DNA of 64,000 nucleotides, from assembly GCF_900110415.1 (NCBI RefSeq), contig NZ_FODR01000004.1, positions 62,001-126,000 of the forward strand, written 5' to 3'. This DNA is from Mucilaginibacter sp. OK283. GTDB taxonomy: Bacteria; Bacteroidota; Bacteroidia; Sphingobacteriales; Sphingobacteriaceae. Both the position numbers and the translations under genes were made by a program. Shown in pieces: positions 1-9,054 of this stretch. Below the pieces are notes generated by a model. It was given only the letters and a program-made list of their open reading frames with translations, searched no databases and had not been told where the DNA came from. The first letter of the stretch is position 1; every line of letters starts with the position of its first letter.

Positions 1-828
1 TCCCTCCGGGTAAAAAAGGGTACAGCCTTGCAAAAGGACGCGGATAAAGTAGCCGTTGACTATAATAACGCCCAATCGCAGATTCAAGTGGCCGAGAGCA
101 ACCTTACCCTTGCTGAAAACCAGCTCAAGTATGAGATGGGTTACCCAATCAATACTGCGCTGGCTATTGACAGTACTGCTGCCAGCGATGTGTTTATACC
201 TGTTGCCCCGGCCCTTGCCAATAACAGCGCATTTACGGCAGATAATCGTACCGACTACCGTATTTCACAGGTGAATGCCAAACTACTGGAGATTGACGAA
301 AGCCGGATTAAGGCAGGTGCCCTTCCTAAACTGACTGCTTATGCACAATATGGTTTCATCGGTTTCGGCGACCGGCTTGGGCCTGCCTTTTCCGGCATGT
401 CACCCTATTCAGCAATTGGCCTTAAACTGAACATCCCGCTGTTTGATTTCTTCAAGCGCAGCGCGCAGTATAGCCAGGCCAAATATAAGCGCCTTAACGC
501 GCAGGAGAACCTGAAGCTGGATGAGGACAAATACCATTTGGACTATGAGAACGCACGGACCAAAGTACTTAAAGAACAAAGCAACGTAGAGAATAACCGC
601 CGTAATATACAATTGGCACAATCGGTATTCAGCACTACCGACCTTCAGTTAAAGAAAGGCACCACTGATCTTACCGATTGGCTGAACGCGCAAAACTCAT
701 TAAAAGAAGCGCAAAATAATTACCTCAACTCGCTGTATGCCTTCTTCCAGGCCCGTATCGACCTTGAAAAAGCAGGCGGCACATTAAAAACCTTTTACAC
801 CGGCTTATCATCAGCACATGAAAACTAA
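1..828 (+). CDS. TolC-family outer membrane efflux protein (5' end cut by window)
   Basis: This is the C-terminal part (275 residues) of an outer membrane efflux channel. The frame is open back to base 1 with no convincing start, so the gene begins upstream. The visible part is rich in long amphipathic helices with Gln, Asn, Ala and Lys and the tandem helix-strand layout of the OEP fold (for example YDNAQSQ-like helices near the start and an ARTKVLKEQSNVENN helix near residue 185). In the TolC family a trimer forms the outer membrane barrel and periplasmic tunnel of an RND pump. The last codons overlap the adaptor gene by 11 bp, so translation of the two is probably coupled. Family assignment is firm; the substrate is unknown. 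Confidence 0.9.
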   Translation, partial: SLRVKKGTALQKDADKVAVDYNNAQSQIQVAESNLTLAENQLKYEMGYPINTALAIDSTAASDVFIPVAPALANNSAFTADNRTDYRISQVNAKLLEIDESRIKAGALPKLTAYAQYGFIGFGDRLGPAFSGMSPYSAIGLKLNIPLFDFFKRSAQYSQAKYKRLNAQENLKLDEDKYHLDYENARTKVLKEQSNVENNRRNIQLAQSVFSTTDLQLKKGTTDLTDWLNAQNSLKEAQNNYLNSLYAFFQARIDLEKAGGTLKTFYTGLSSAHEN

Positions 829-1876
829 ATATATTGTACTTATAGCCCTTTTAGCGATAGTAGCGCTGATCGTATTCAGGCTTACATCCAATAAGAAGAA
901 ACTGGACGAAAAGAACAGACCTGCACCTGTCACCGCGGTTCGTATCCCGGTTAAAGCAGCTACCGCTAAAGAGCAATTACTGGAGATCAGTATGGTGAAA
1001 ACCGGTAATCTTGCACCTTTTAAGGAAGCTAAGGCGCTTGCAAAAACCGGGGGTACCTTATTACAGGTGCGATTTAAATTAGGTGACCAGGTGAACGAAG
1101 GACAGGTTCTGGCCCTGACCGATACCCGGGCCCAGCAGCTGGAGTTACAAAAGGCGGAAACCAGTGTAGCCAAACTGCGTAACGATCTGAACACTTATAC
1201 CGAGTTGTTGCAGGGGAAGGCCGCGACACAGGAGCAGGTGAACAATATCCGGCAGGATTATTCAAATGCCCTCAATCAGGCCGGTCAGGCGCGCAAGAAC
1301 CTGGCTGATGCTTCCATTAAAGCACCAACCAGCGGCATTATATCTGCCAGGCCCGTTGAAGAAGGTGTTTTTGTAAACGGAGGTGCGGAGATAGCCACTA
1401 TCGTCAACCTGTCCAAAGCCAAGGTGCAGGTTAACCTGACGGAGGCCGAGGTTTACCAGATTATACAGAGGCAGAAAGTTAAAATAACCACCGACGTTTA
1501 TCCCGGTAAGGTTTTTGCCGGTTCGGTAACATTTATTAGTCCGCAGGCGGATCAGACCCATAATTACCTGGTAGAAATACAGATCGATAACTCGCAAAAA
1601 GCCATACTGCGTTCCGGAACTTTTGTTTATGCCGATTTCTCTGAAAAGACATCCCAACAGGTGTTGGTCATCCCGCGTGAGGCACTGACGGAAAGTATTA
1701 AGAATGCCTCGGTTTATGTGGTTGAAAATGGCATTGCCAGGCAGAAAAGTATTCAAACGGGAGCCGAAATGGGCGGTATGATCGCGGTGACCGGCGGCCT
1801 GAAAGCCGGTGATCAGGTGGTAACATCCGGCCAGATCAATTTGAAAGATGGCACGCCGGTAAGTATTTCCAAATAA
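818..1876 (+). CDS. RND efflux periplasmic adaptor (HlyD/AcrA family)
   Basis: Membrane fusion protein of 352 residues. It has an N-terminal membrane anchor (about residues 5-23, IVLIALLAIVALIVFRL), a lipoyl-like half motif (GGTLLQVRFKLGDQVNEGQVL, about 88-108), an alpha-helical hairpin (about 110-165), the second lipoyl half (IKAPTSGIISARPVEEGVFV), a beta-barrel domain and a membrane-proximal domain. This order is standard for adaptors that join an inner-membrane RND pump to a TolC channel. It overlaps the upstream channel gene and lies just before the pump gene, so the three form one operon. The ATG start is followed directly by the anchor segment, which supports it. No regulator gene is visible beside it. 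Confidence 0.93.
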   Translation: MKTKYIVLIALLAIVALIVFRLTSNKKKLDEKNRPAPVTAVRIPVKAATAKEQLLEISMVKTGNLAPFKEAKALAKTGGTLLQVRFKLGDQVNEGQVLALTDTRAQQLELQKAETSVAKLRNDLNTYTELLQGKAATQEQVNNIRQDYSNALNQAGQARKNLADASIKAPTSGIISARPVEEGVFVNGGAEIATIVNLSKAKVQVNLTEAEVYQIIQRQKVKITTDVYPGKVFAGSVTFISPQADQTHNYLVEIQIDNSQKAILRSGTFVYADFSEKTSQQVLVIPREALTESIKNASVYVVENGIARQKSIQTGAEMGGMIAVTGGLKAGDQVVTSGQINLKDGTPVSISK

Positions 1877-1884
1877 CGACTGGT

Positions 1885-2049
1885 ATGACAGTAAATGATC
1901 AACAGGGCAGGCCATCCCGGTCGACTATTATTGTTGGCATCATTATGCTGCTGCTGATCGCTTTACAAACCTATTTAAAAATAAAGATCGCACGATCCAT
2001 TTTACAAACTAAAACACCGGTACATGTCAATAGCAGAGATTGCCGTTAA
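1885..2049 (+). CDS. Possible small single-pass membrane protein in the efflux operon
   Basis: A 54-residue reading frame lies between the adaptor stop codon and the pump and overlaps the pump start by 26 bp. Residues 14-31 (STIIVGIIMLLLIALQTY) form one clear hydrophobic segment, preceded by a polar N-terminus and followed by basic residues (KIKIARS). That layout fits a small inner-membrane peptide. Nearly the whole spacer between adaptor and pump is consumed by this frame, which favours it being real. I do not recognise a family. Small RND partners such as AcrZ exist in Enterobacteria, but no homology is claimed. It could also be a chance frame. Confidence 0.4.
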   Translation: MTVNDQQGRPSRSTIIVGIIMLLLIALQTYLKIKIARSILQTKTPVHVNSRDCR

Positions 2050-5000
2050 ACGGCCCTTATTTATCATCGTCATCTTCACCGTACTCTTCCTGTTCGGCGC
2101 ATTGAGCTATTCCAAACTTAACTATAAACTTCTGCCCAATATCGAGGTAGCCACCGTTTCTGTAAGTACAGTGTACCCGGGTGCCTCGGCTGCCGAGGTA
2201 GAAACTTCAGTAACAAAAAAACTGGAAGATGCTTTTGCTTCAGTAGAAGGCCTCGATAAGATCAGTTCAACCTCACAGGAAGGCGTGTCACAGATCGCGG
2301 TCCAGCTAAAAGGCGGAACAGATGTGGACCAGGCGGAGCGCGATATTCAGCGCAAGGCAGACCAGGCGCAAAATGACCTGCCGGATGATATTGACCGCCC
2401 TATAGTCAATAAGATCAATTTAGAGGAAACACCCGTTATCCGTGCGGGTGTCACTTCAACGCTTGCGCCCAAAGCATTATATGACCTGGTAGATCAGGAC
2501 TTTCGCCCCATGCTTCAGAATGTGAGCGGAGTGGGGCAGATCAACATTATTGGCGGCGACGAGCGGGAGATACAGGTGAACATTGATCAGGGAAAGTTAA
2601 GGGCTTACGGATTGGGCATTACCCAGGTAAGCGATGCGATCAATAACGCGAATAAATCCTTCCCTGCGGGTAGGATTGAAACCCAGAATCAGCAGGTATC
2701 TATTCAGTTTGATGCCAATGTGGCCTCCGTCAGCCAGATCCGCGACCTCATTGTGAAACAACAACCGGGCGGTGGCAGTATCTATCTGAAGGATATTGCC
2801 GAGGTGGTTGACGCGACGGCAAAAGTAACGGCCATCAATCATATCAATGGTTTGCCATCCGTTGGTATACAGGTGATCAAACAGACAGATGCCAATGCGG
2901 TGAATGTGAGCAAAGGCGTAAAAGCGATGTTCAGCCGGCTGGAAAGCCAGTATAAGACCCAGGGCATTCACTTTACCGTATCGAGCGATCAGTCCACCTA
3001 CACGCTTCGCTCGGCCAACGCGGTAATGGAAGACCTTGGCCTGGCCGTTGTGATTGTGGGGGTGGTGATGTTAGCCTTTCTGCACAGTTTCCGCAGTTCC
3101 ATGTTTGTGATGATAGCCCTGCCTTCATCCATCATCCCAACCTTCATCGCGATGTATTTCCTGGGTTTCTCCCTCAACCTGATGACGCTAATGGCCATGT
3201 CGCTGGTAGTAGGTATCCTGGTCGATGACTCCATTGTTGTACTGGAGAATATTTACCGGCACCTGGAGATGGGGTCTGAACGCCGGAAGGCCGCGCTGGA
3301 TGGTCGCAACGAGATCGGTTTTACAGCGATGGCAATCACGCTGGTGGACGTTGTGGTGTTCCTGCCGCTGGCATTGTCGGGCGGTATGATCGGTTCTATA
3401 TTGCGGGAGTTCTCCCTGGTGGTGGTCATTTCCACGCTCATGAGCCTATTCGTGTCATTCACGGTAACGCCATTGCTGGCCAGCCGCTTCGGCAGGCTGG
3501 AGCACCTGACGAAAGTCACCCTATGGGGCCGTATAAACCTGGGCTTCGAGCATGTGATTGACATCGTGAAAGAAAGCTATGGCAAGATGCTGGAGGTGAT
3601 GCTGCACAAAAAACGCTGGTTGCTGTCTGGCGTAATTGTACTCATCATCGGCTCGCTTATGCTGGTCGGCAAAGGCTTTATCGGCGCGTCATTTATCCCT
3701 TCGAGTGACCAGGGCGAATTACTGATCAATCTTGAACTCGAACCGGCAGCGTCCATCTATCAGACCAACATGGTAACACAACAGGTAGAAAAGATGATCA
3801 TGGCACAGCCTGAGGTTGAAAAGGTTTTTTCCAGTATCGGGTTTGTGAGCGGCGGTGTAGTAGGTACCGGTAATAACGCGAACAGGGCTGAGCTAACAGT
3901 GAGCCTGAAAGACCGCAAGGAGCGGAATATGACCGCCGATGAGTTCGGTATTATCATACAGCAAAAACTGAGCGCTGCAATTGCCGGTGTTAAAGTGACG
4001 GCATCATCAACCTCCATCACCGGTAACGCGAGTTCCGCACCTATACAGATTGCTATCAAAGGAGTAGACCGGGAAGCCGTGCGAAGAGTGGCCGAGCAGT
4101 ACCGAAACATGGTGGCTACCATACCCGGAACCAAGTTCGTACAGCTTTCGGTCAAAGACAGAAAGCCGCAGGTGGAGGTAAAGCTGAACCGTGATAAAAT
4201 GACTTTGCTGGGCATCAACGCCAGCCAGGTTGGCGGTGCTTTACAGAATGCATTCAGTGGCAACAGTAAGAGCAAGTTCAAACAATCTGGCAATGAGTAT
4301 GACATCCTGATCAGTCTGGATCGTTATGACCGGTCTAATATTAACGATCTGAGAAATCTGTCCTTCATCAATAATGACGGACAGGCTTTTGTGTTGAGCC
4401 AGTTTGCTGAAGTCAGGGACGGCCTGGGTGAAAGTGTTTTACAGCGAAGCGACCGGATGGGTTCCATTACTGTCAACGCCAATGTTGCAGGCAGGCCGAC
4501 CGGCACGGTCGCCAGTGAGATTAAAATAAAAGCGGCAAAAATCAAGCTTCCCGAAGGGATTGCTGTGGAGTATCTTGGTGATGTAAAGAACCAGGCAGAT
4601 GCCTTTGGCAGCCTGGGCCTCGCACTCATTATAGCTATTGTCCTGGTTTACCTCATTATGGTAGCGCTTTATGAAAGTGTGATCTATCCCTTTGTGGTAT
4701 TATTCTCCATACCAGTGGCTTTGATCGGCACTTTGCTGGCCCTGGCGCTCGCCATGGAAACGCTGAACATCTTTTCGATCATCGGGGTGATCATGCTATT
4801 GGGCCTGGTGTCTAAAAATGCTATCCTGATCGTTGATTTTACCAACCAGCTTAAAGCGGAAGGGCGGAGTGTTAAGGAAGCATTGATCGAAGCGGGTAAA
4901 GAGCGTTTGAGGCCCATCCTGATGACCACGCTGGCTATGATCTTTGGTATGCTCCCCATCGCTATTGCCAGTGGTGCGGGCTCCGAGATTAAAAACGGGA

Positions 5001-5152
5001 TGGCTTGGGTGATCATCGGTGGATTGACCAGCTCTATGATCCTGACATTGTTTGTTGTTCCGGCAATGTACCTGATCATTGATAAACTGGCTATGAAATT
5101 CAAAAAAAAGGAGCAGGCTGAGCTTAGCCGGATTGAGTTGAGTGATCATTGA
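2024..5152 (+). CDS. RND efflux pump inner-membrane permease (AcrB/HAE1-like)
   Basis: Full-length pump of 1042 residues, the usual length for the hydrophobe/amphiphile efflux RND family. It has an N-terminal transmembrane helix (IVIFTVLFLFGALSY), two large periplasmic loops and two blocks of membrane helices (about 335-535 and 860-1030). The proton-relay aspartates of TM4 are present as D401-D402 in GILVDDSIVVLENI. The gene follows the adaptor and channel genes on the same strand, so it is the energy-coupled part of a drug, metabolite or metal export complex. The CusA-type signature was not evident, so export of organic compounds is more likely than metals, but the substrate cannot be read from the sequence. 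Confidence 0.95.
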   Translation: MSIAEIAVKRPLFIIVIFTVLFLFGALSYSKLNYKLLPNIEVATVSVSTVYPGASAAEVETSVTKKLEDAFASVEGLDKISSTSQEGVSQIAVQLKGGTDVDQAERDIQRKADQAQNDLPDDIDRPIVNKINLEETPVIRAGVTSTLAPKALYDLVDQDFRPMLQNVSGVGQINIIGGDEREIQVNIDQGKLRAYGLGITQVSDAINNANKSFPAGRIETQNQQVSIQFDANVASVSQIRDLIVKQQPGGGSIYLKDIAEVVDATAKVTAINHINGLPSVGIQVIKQTDANAVNVSKGVKAMFSRLESQYKTQGIHFTVSSDQSTYTLRSANAVMEDLGLAVVIVGVVMLAFLHSFRSSMFVMIALPSSIIPTFIAMYFLGFSLNLMTLMAMSLVVGILVDDSIVVLENIYRHLEMGSERRKAALDGRNEIGFTAMAITLVDVVVFLPLALSGGMIGSILREFSLVVVISTLMSLFVSFTVTPLLASRFGRLEHLTKVTLWGRINLGFEHVIDIVKESYGKMLEVMLHKKRWLLSGVIVLIIGSLMLVGKGFIGASFIPSSDQGELLINLELEPAASIYQTNMVTQQVEKMIMAQPEVEKVFSSIGFVSGGVVGTGNNANRAELTVSLKDRKERNMTADEFGIIIQQKLSAAIAGVKVTASSTSITGNASSAPIQIAIKGVDREAVRRVAEQYRNMVATIPGTKFVQLSVKDRKPQVEVKLNRDKMTLLGINASQVGGALQNAFSGNSKSKFKQSGNEYDILISLDRYDRSNINDLRNLSFINNDGQAFVLSQFAEVRDGLGESVLQRSDRMGSITVNANVAGRPTGTVASEIKIKAAKIKLPEGIAVEYLGDVKNQADAFGSLGLALIIAIVLVYLIMVALYESVIYPFVVLFSIPVALIGTLLALALAMETLNIFSIIGVIMLLGLVSKNAILIVDFTNQLKAEGRSVKEALIEAGKERLRPILMTTLAMIFGMLPIAIASGAGSEIKNGMAWVIIGGLTSSMILTLFVVPAMYLIIDKLAMKFKKKEQAELSRIELSDH

Positions 5153-5323
5153 TGATGGACAATTCCCCGGCATCGGATTTTAACCGTAAAGACTAAGTTT
5201 GGATCCGCTATCCACGACGTTTATTTATGCGTGATTTGCGCGTATTGCGCTGTCAGGAATTAAAGGGACCGGACAATTCAAACAAGAATTCTTCAACTAT
5301 ATAGACACACATTGAAAACTGCG

Positions 5324-5701
5324 ATGAGGAAAAAAGTATATATAGCCCATGATGACGGCGCGTTTATAGAGCTGATGTCTGTTTTTCTTGAAGGCATAGG
5401 TTACGAGGGATACGGGAGTACCGAGCTTTTAAGCCTGCTTCTATTGGATTCCTTAAATTTGCCTGATGTCTTTTTGCTGAATGTTCAGTTGTGGGGTGAA
5501 GACAGCGAGATGATATACAACTATCTGAAGAGCAATGAGCCAACAGAAACTATTCCGATAATCTTATTTTCAACTTTAAAACGTTCCGCGCAAAACTCAT
5601 TTGATCATTACGCGGATAGTTTTATTTCTATACCTTTTGAAATAAATGAACTTCCCGGTTTATTGAAAAAAGCACTCCCTGGAAGGAATCAGGAAGAATA
5701 A
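5324..5701 (+). CDS. Receiver-domain-like protein lacking the phosphoacceptor Asp
   Basis: A stand-alone CheY-like fold of 125 residues from the ATG; a TTG four codons upstream is less likely. The acidic pair after strand 1 is kept (H9-D10-D11). The position of the phosphorylated Asp after strand 3 reads LLNVQ, with Asn53 where LLDV is expected. The Ser/Thr switch is present (LFST, 83-84), but the usual Lys before Pro-Phe is Ile103 (FISIPFEI). It therefore looks like a pseudo-receiver that cannot be phosphorylated in the normal way. There is no output domain and no histidine kinase beside it. It lies 160 bp downstream of the pump gene and converges with the Crp-like gene. The fold call is good; the role is unknown. 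Confidence 0.75.
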   Translation: MRKKVYIAHDDGAFIELMSVFLEGIGYEGYGSTELLSLLLLDSLNLPDVFLLNVQLWGEDSEMIYNYLKSNEPTETIPIILFSTLKRSAQNSFDHYADSFISIPFEINELPGLLKKALPGRNQEE

Positions 5702-5730
5702 TTTTTGGCTGGATATATATATCAGGCCCG

Positions 5731-6309
5731 CTAATGAAAAAGCTGTTTCCTGATCCGGCTTAAACTTTCCGGGGTAATACCCAGGAAGGATGCGACATAG
5801 ATAAGCGGTACACGAGCTGCGACCTGGGGGAAATCATGGATCAGCATCCTGTAACGATCCTCTGCATTGAGGCTCACCGCGGTATTCAGCCGCTGTTGCA
5901 AGCCCACATAAGCGCGCTGGTATAAGTGACGAAAATACCGTTCAAGGGCAGGCACCTCATTATATAATAATTCCAATTCGCGATGTGGCAAAAGCAAGAC
6001 CTCGCTGTCTTCGATTGCTTCGATGCTGATATTTCCCGGCGCCTGTGTAATAAAGCTTGAAAGGTCTGCTATCCAGTGACCTTCGAGTCCAAGTTGGATA
6101 ACATGTTCTGTACCCTCTTTATCAATGGTAAACGAGCGAAGAGCTCCTTTTTCAATAAAATAAATATAGCGGCTTACGTCTCCTCCAGTTAATAAAGACC
6201 TTCTTTTCTTGACGAACTTTTTTGCCATTATGCTTTCGATCCGTTCAAAATCAGTCTCCTTTATTGGGGCGTATTTATTGAAGTTATTGAAAAGGAGAGT
6301 TGAACGCAT
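5731..6309 (-). CDS. Crp/Fnr-family transcriptional regulator
   Basis: Regulator of 192 residues with an N-terminal cyclic-nucleotide-binding-type beta-roll (about 20-120, including KGALRSFTIDKEGTEHVIQLG) and a C-terminal helix-turn-helix (about 160-188, VASFLGITPESLSRIRKQL). This is the common Bacteroidota form of the family; the ligand is not predictable. A degraded fragment of an esterase gene lies directly upstream on the same strand. A second, broken copy of the first codons of this gene is found at about 10842, next to the intact esterase. Ancestrally, therefore, an esterase gene and this regulator probably formed an operon with a gap of about 20 bp. The start is an ATG shared by the repeat. 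Confidence 0.88.
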   Translation of the reverse strand: MRSTLLFNNFNKYAPIKETDFERIESIMAKKFVKKRRSLLTGGDVSRYIYFIEKGALRSFTIDKEGTEHVIQLGLEGHWIADLSSFITQAPGNISIEAIEDSEVLLLPHRELELLYNEVPALERYFRHLYQRAYVGLQQRLNTAVSLNAEDRYRMLIHDFPQVAARVPLIYVASFLGITPESLSRIRKQLFH

Positions 6310-6405
6310 GGAGGAAAATTATACCGCAATTTATAGACTTTTGGTTAATATCCAATCAACGAGGTCAGCAAGTTCTTTGTCACCACCGTGTGCACCACAT
6401 CGTAT
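6284..6405. repeat. Left copy of diverged direct repeat (esterase-crp junction)
   Basis: About 120 bp that match 10817-10935 in the same orientation with scattered substitutions. The copy spans the first codons of the intact crp gene, the short intergenic gap and the last codons of a broken esterase gene. The pair of copies brackets the TonB receptor and quinoprotein genes. Confidence 0.8.
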
Positions 6406-6470
6406 TCTTTATAAGTTATTATCGGTCAGCGGTTATCAGTAGGCAAACGCGTCATGTGCGTAAAATCAAC
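6331..6470 (-). pseudogene. Degraded 3' fragment of an esterase gene
   Basis: On the minus strand this segment ends with codons for DKELADLVDWILTKSL and a stop. These match the C-terminus EKELADLVDWIFAKSL of the intact esterase at 10863-11549. Just upstream, ITYKEYDVVHT matches ITYHEYDIVHT of the intact gene but in another frame, so one base has been lost in between. A further in-frame stop occurs before it. No start or catalytic part is left. It is the left-hand remnant of a duplicated esterase-crp junction. The outer boundary is approximate. Confidence 0.75.
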
Positions 6471-6558
6471 TATTGCATGATTGTGGCTGGAAAGGTATTG
6501 AGTCAAGCTGTCATTAATAATAGTTGACTATCATCTATGTTATGTTGATCATTTTTGA

Positions 6559-8937
6559 TCAAAATGAATACCGTAACCCTGTCATAAAGTTTTGTGGTGC
6601 GCCGGCCCATTTATTGATGTTGCCGTAGGCACTTGCCCAATACGTTTTGTTTGTAATATTATTCAGGTTTATGGAAAAGCCGATATGTTTGTATTTATAC
6701 TGCAAACCACCATTGAAAATGATATAACCGGGCAGCTTAATATCCGCATCCAATGTATTGCGGCTGCTCACTTGCGAATGCCCAATCAAAATGGATAAAT
6801 TATGAAGTGTACCATTAGTAAACGTGTACTTAAGCCAGCTGTTGCTGCTGTGTTGTGGTGCATTATCTTTAATGATACCTACTTGAGAAGGTACGTCGCT
6901 TTTGTTGATTTTGGTTACGTTATAAGCATAGGTCATACTGATTGAAAAGTTAGACAGTATATTTCCGTTGATTTCCGTTTCTACACCTCTTGCGCGATCT
7001 TCGCCATTTTGAACATATAAATTAGGGTTGGAGGGTATGTTGGCATTGGTTGCCACGTTTTGCACCGTGAGCTGATATAAGGCTACAGTAGCGGCTAACC
7101 TATCTTTAAATAAGGTTATTTTGGCCCCGGCTTCCAGCAAATAGCTGACAATGGGTATAAACGGTTTATCAAAAATTTGCAGACTTCCAGATGCTTCAAA
7201 AGGGTCAAAGCCCTTGTTGTGGGTGGCGTAAACGCTTAGCTGAGACGATAATGCGTAAGAAAGACCTATTTTGGGTAACCAGACAGATTCATCACTGCCT
7301 CCTTTATAAAATTCTCTCCTTAACCCCGCCAATAATTTCCATTTACCGTAAGTGAGTTGCTCCTGCAGATAAACGCCTTGCGTAGCATAAACTTCGGCAT
7401 CTACCTCGTTGGCTCCGCCGTCACTATCGCTAAGTTGATAGTCGCCTTTTTGCGGCTGAGGATATTGAGGATTACGCAAACTAAATGTGCCTGCTATGCC
7501 ATTCCCTGATCCAAACTGATTGGGCAGTTCATAGTTGTTTTGTTTGAGGTTTACAGTGCTTTTTATATAATCATAACCTGCCAATAGTTGATGTTTTAAC
7601 TTGCCTGTATTAAAGTTGAAATTAAAATAGTTAGTTAAACTATTAGTTGCTGTGTTGTAGGTCCAGTCTGTATAATATAGGTTGATTGAATCAGGAGCAA
7701 TATAGCTTTGAAAGCCGTGCTCAGCTACCTTTTGCCGGGAAATATAATTAAGGTAGCCACTATTAAAGCTGATGTTTTTATTTATTTTGTAAGAGGCGGA
7801 AATATTAGTGGCAATATCGGTTTCCTTTAAATAATCGCCAGGTTGGTTTACCATCAGACTAATTGGTGTAGTTTTCAAGGTTACATCATCCTCAAATCCT
7901 GGCGTACCCCTGTCAAGCAAAGAGTTGATGTGCGAAAGCGAAAAATCAACATTGAACTTCAGCTTATCATTTGGAAAATAAGAAATGGATGGTGCCAGTT
8001 CATAGGATTTAGAAAAAAAGGAATTCCGAAAAGATTTGGTGTTATCATAGCCCCCATTGAAACGGTACAATAATTTTTCATCTTTAGTAACCGGACCTGT
8101 AATATCTGCCAATGCGCGAAAATGATCCCACGTGCCGCCAGTAATACTCACATCGCCGCGGTTAGTTTTTAAAGGCTTTTTGGTTACTAAGTTAATGCTT
8201 CCGCCGGGATCGCTATTACCATAAAGGGTACCTGCTGGTCCTTTCAACACCTCCACTCTTTCTATATTTACAAGCATCGGACTTGTGTAGGTACTGTTAT
8301 AGCCACGCAGCCCGTTGATAGACCGGGCATTTTCTGCCCGAAAGCCACGGATGGTGTATTCATCAAAACCTGAGTATTGGTTTACCCCGGCTATATCAGG
8401 AGCAATATCTTTTAATGAATATTGCATCTTATCGGCGATCAGTTCTTTTGTAACAGTAGATATGGATTGAGGGACATCCTTTAATGAGGTTTGTGTTTTA
8501 GTACCTAAAAAAGTATAGTCACTTTTGTACGTTAGTGGAACACGACCTTTTATTTCCACTGTCGACAACTCTTCTGTTTTATATTTAAGCGTTAATGTGC
8601 CCAGGTTAAGCATTTCTCCATTCAAGGGTAGAACTTGCATTTTAAAAATGAATGCAGGTATATAATGAATTTCAAGTGTATCAGCCTTTAAAGGCAAAGC
8701 ATAGAAAGAAAAAGTACCCTCTGCATTGGTTGTTGTTACTTTGTTTGATTTAATCAGCTTTACGGTAACCGAACTTAGCGGCGAGCCGTACTCATCATAT
8801 ACTCTGCCGGTTATTTTACCAGCCAGATTTTGTGAAAAGGAAACAAAAGGTGATAAGACAAACAACAATATAAAGTATAAATATTGTGTTTTTCTTATGA
8901 AGCTGTTTGTGATGGTAATGTGTTTAGCGAAAATCAT
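6559..8937 (-). CDS. TonB-dependent receptor (siderophore-receptor type)
   Basis: Outer membrane receptor of 792 residues. The domains in order are a signal peptide (about 1-35, ending VSFSQ), a carboxypeptidase-regulatory-like beta-sandwich (about 38-115, GKITGRVYDEYGSPLSSVTVKL), a plug (about 140-250, with KDVPQSISTVTKELI and VLKGPAGTLYGNSDPGGSIN) and a 22-strand-type barrel that ends in an aromatic residue (TGLRYSF). The plug motifs are those of FhuA/FecA-type siderophore receptors. It has no SusD partner. Its neighbour upstream on the same strand is a PQQ quinoprotein, separated by a strong terminator. A role in PQQ or iron-chelate uptake is possible; the substrate cannot be decided from sequence. 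Confidence 0.9.
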   Translation of the reverse strand: MIFAKHITITNSFIRKTQYLYFILLFVLSPFVSFSQNLAGKITGRVYDEYGSPLSSVTVKLIKSNKVTTTNAEGTFSFYALPLKADTLEIHYIPAFIFKMQVLPLNGEMLNLGTLTLKYKTEELSTVEIKGRVPLTYKSDYTFLGTKTQTSLKDVPQSISTVTKELIADKMQYSLKDIAPDIAGVNQYSGFDEYTIRGFRAENARSINGLRGYNSTYTSPMLVNIERVEVLKGPAGTLYGNSDPGGSINLVTKKPLKTNRGDVSITGGTWDHFRALADITGPVTKDEKLLYRFNGGYDNTKSFRNSFFSKSYELAPSISYFPNDKLKFNVDFSLSHINSLLDRGTPGFEDDVTLKTTPISLMVNQPGDYLKETDIATNISASYKINKNISFNSGYLNYISRQKVAEHGFQSYIAPDSINLYYTDWTYNTATNSLTNYFNFNFNTGKLKHQLLAGYDYIKSTVNLKQNNYELPNQFGSGNGIAGTFSLRNPQYPQPQKGDYQLSDSDGGANEVDAEVYATQGVYLQEQLTYGKWKLLAGLRREFYKGGSDESVWLPKIGLSYALSSQLSVYATHNKGFDPFEASGSLQIFDKPFIPIVSYLLEAGAKITLFKDRLAATVALYQLTVQNVATNANIPSNPNLYVQNGEDRARGVETEINGNILSNFSISMTYAYNVTKINKSDVPSQVGIIKDNAPQHSSNSWLKYTFTNGTLHNLSILIGHSQVSSRNTLDADIKLPGYIIFNGGLQYKYKHIGFSINLNNITNKTYWASAYGNINKWAGAPQNFMTGLRYSF

Positions 8938-9009
8938 AAGGTAATTGGCCGTGCACTATTCTTGTCTCATTTTGCAGCATTATAGTCGTTGCTTAATGAC
9001 TGTATAAAA

Positions 9010-9046
9010 AAAGATCCCCCGGAAAATATATTCCCGGGGGATCTTT
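9010..9046 (-). terminator. Rho-independent terminator downstream of the quinoprotein gene
   Basis: A 13-bp perfect inverted repeat (9010-9022 and 9034-9046, core GATCCCCCGG/CCGGGGGATC) with an 11-nt A/T loop. On the minus strand it is followed by a run of T. It begins 8 bp after the quinoprotein stop codon, so it should end that transcript before the TonB receptor gene. Confidence 0.88.
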
Positions 9047-9054
9047 ATCTGGTA

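Noticed and set aside
2597-5173. Several open frames antisense to the RND pump gene
   Set aside because: They lie wholly within a strong, full-length pump gene on the other strand and show no family motifs; they are shadows of its codon usage.
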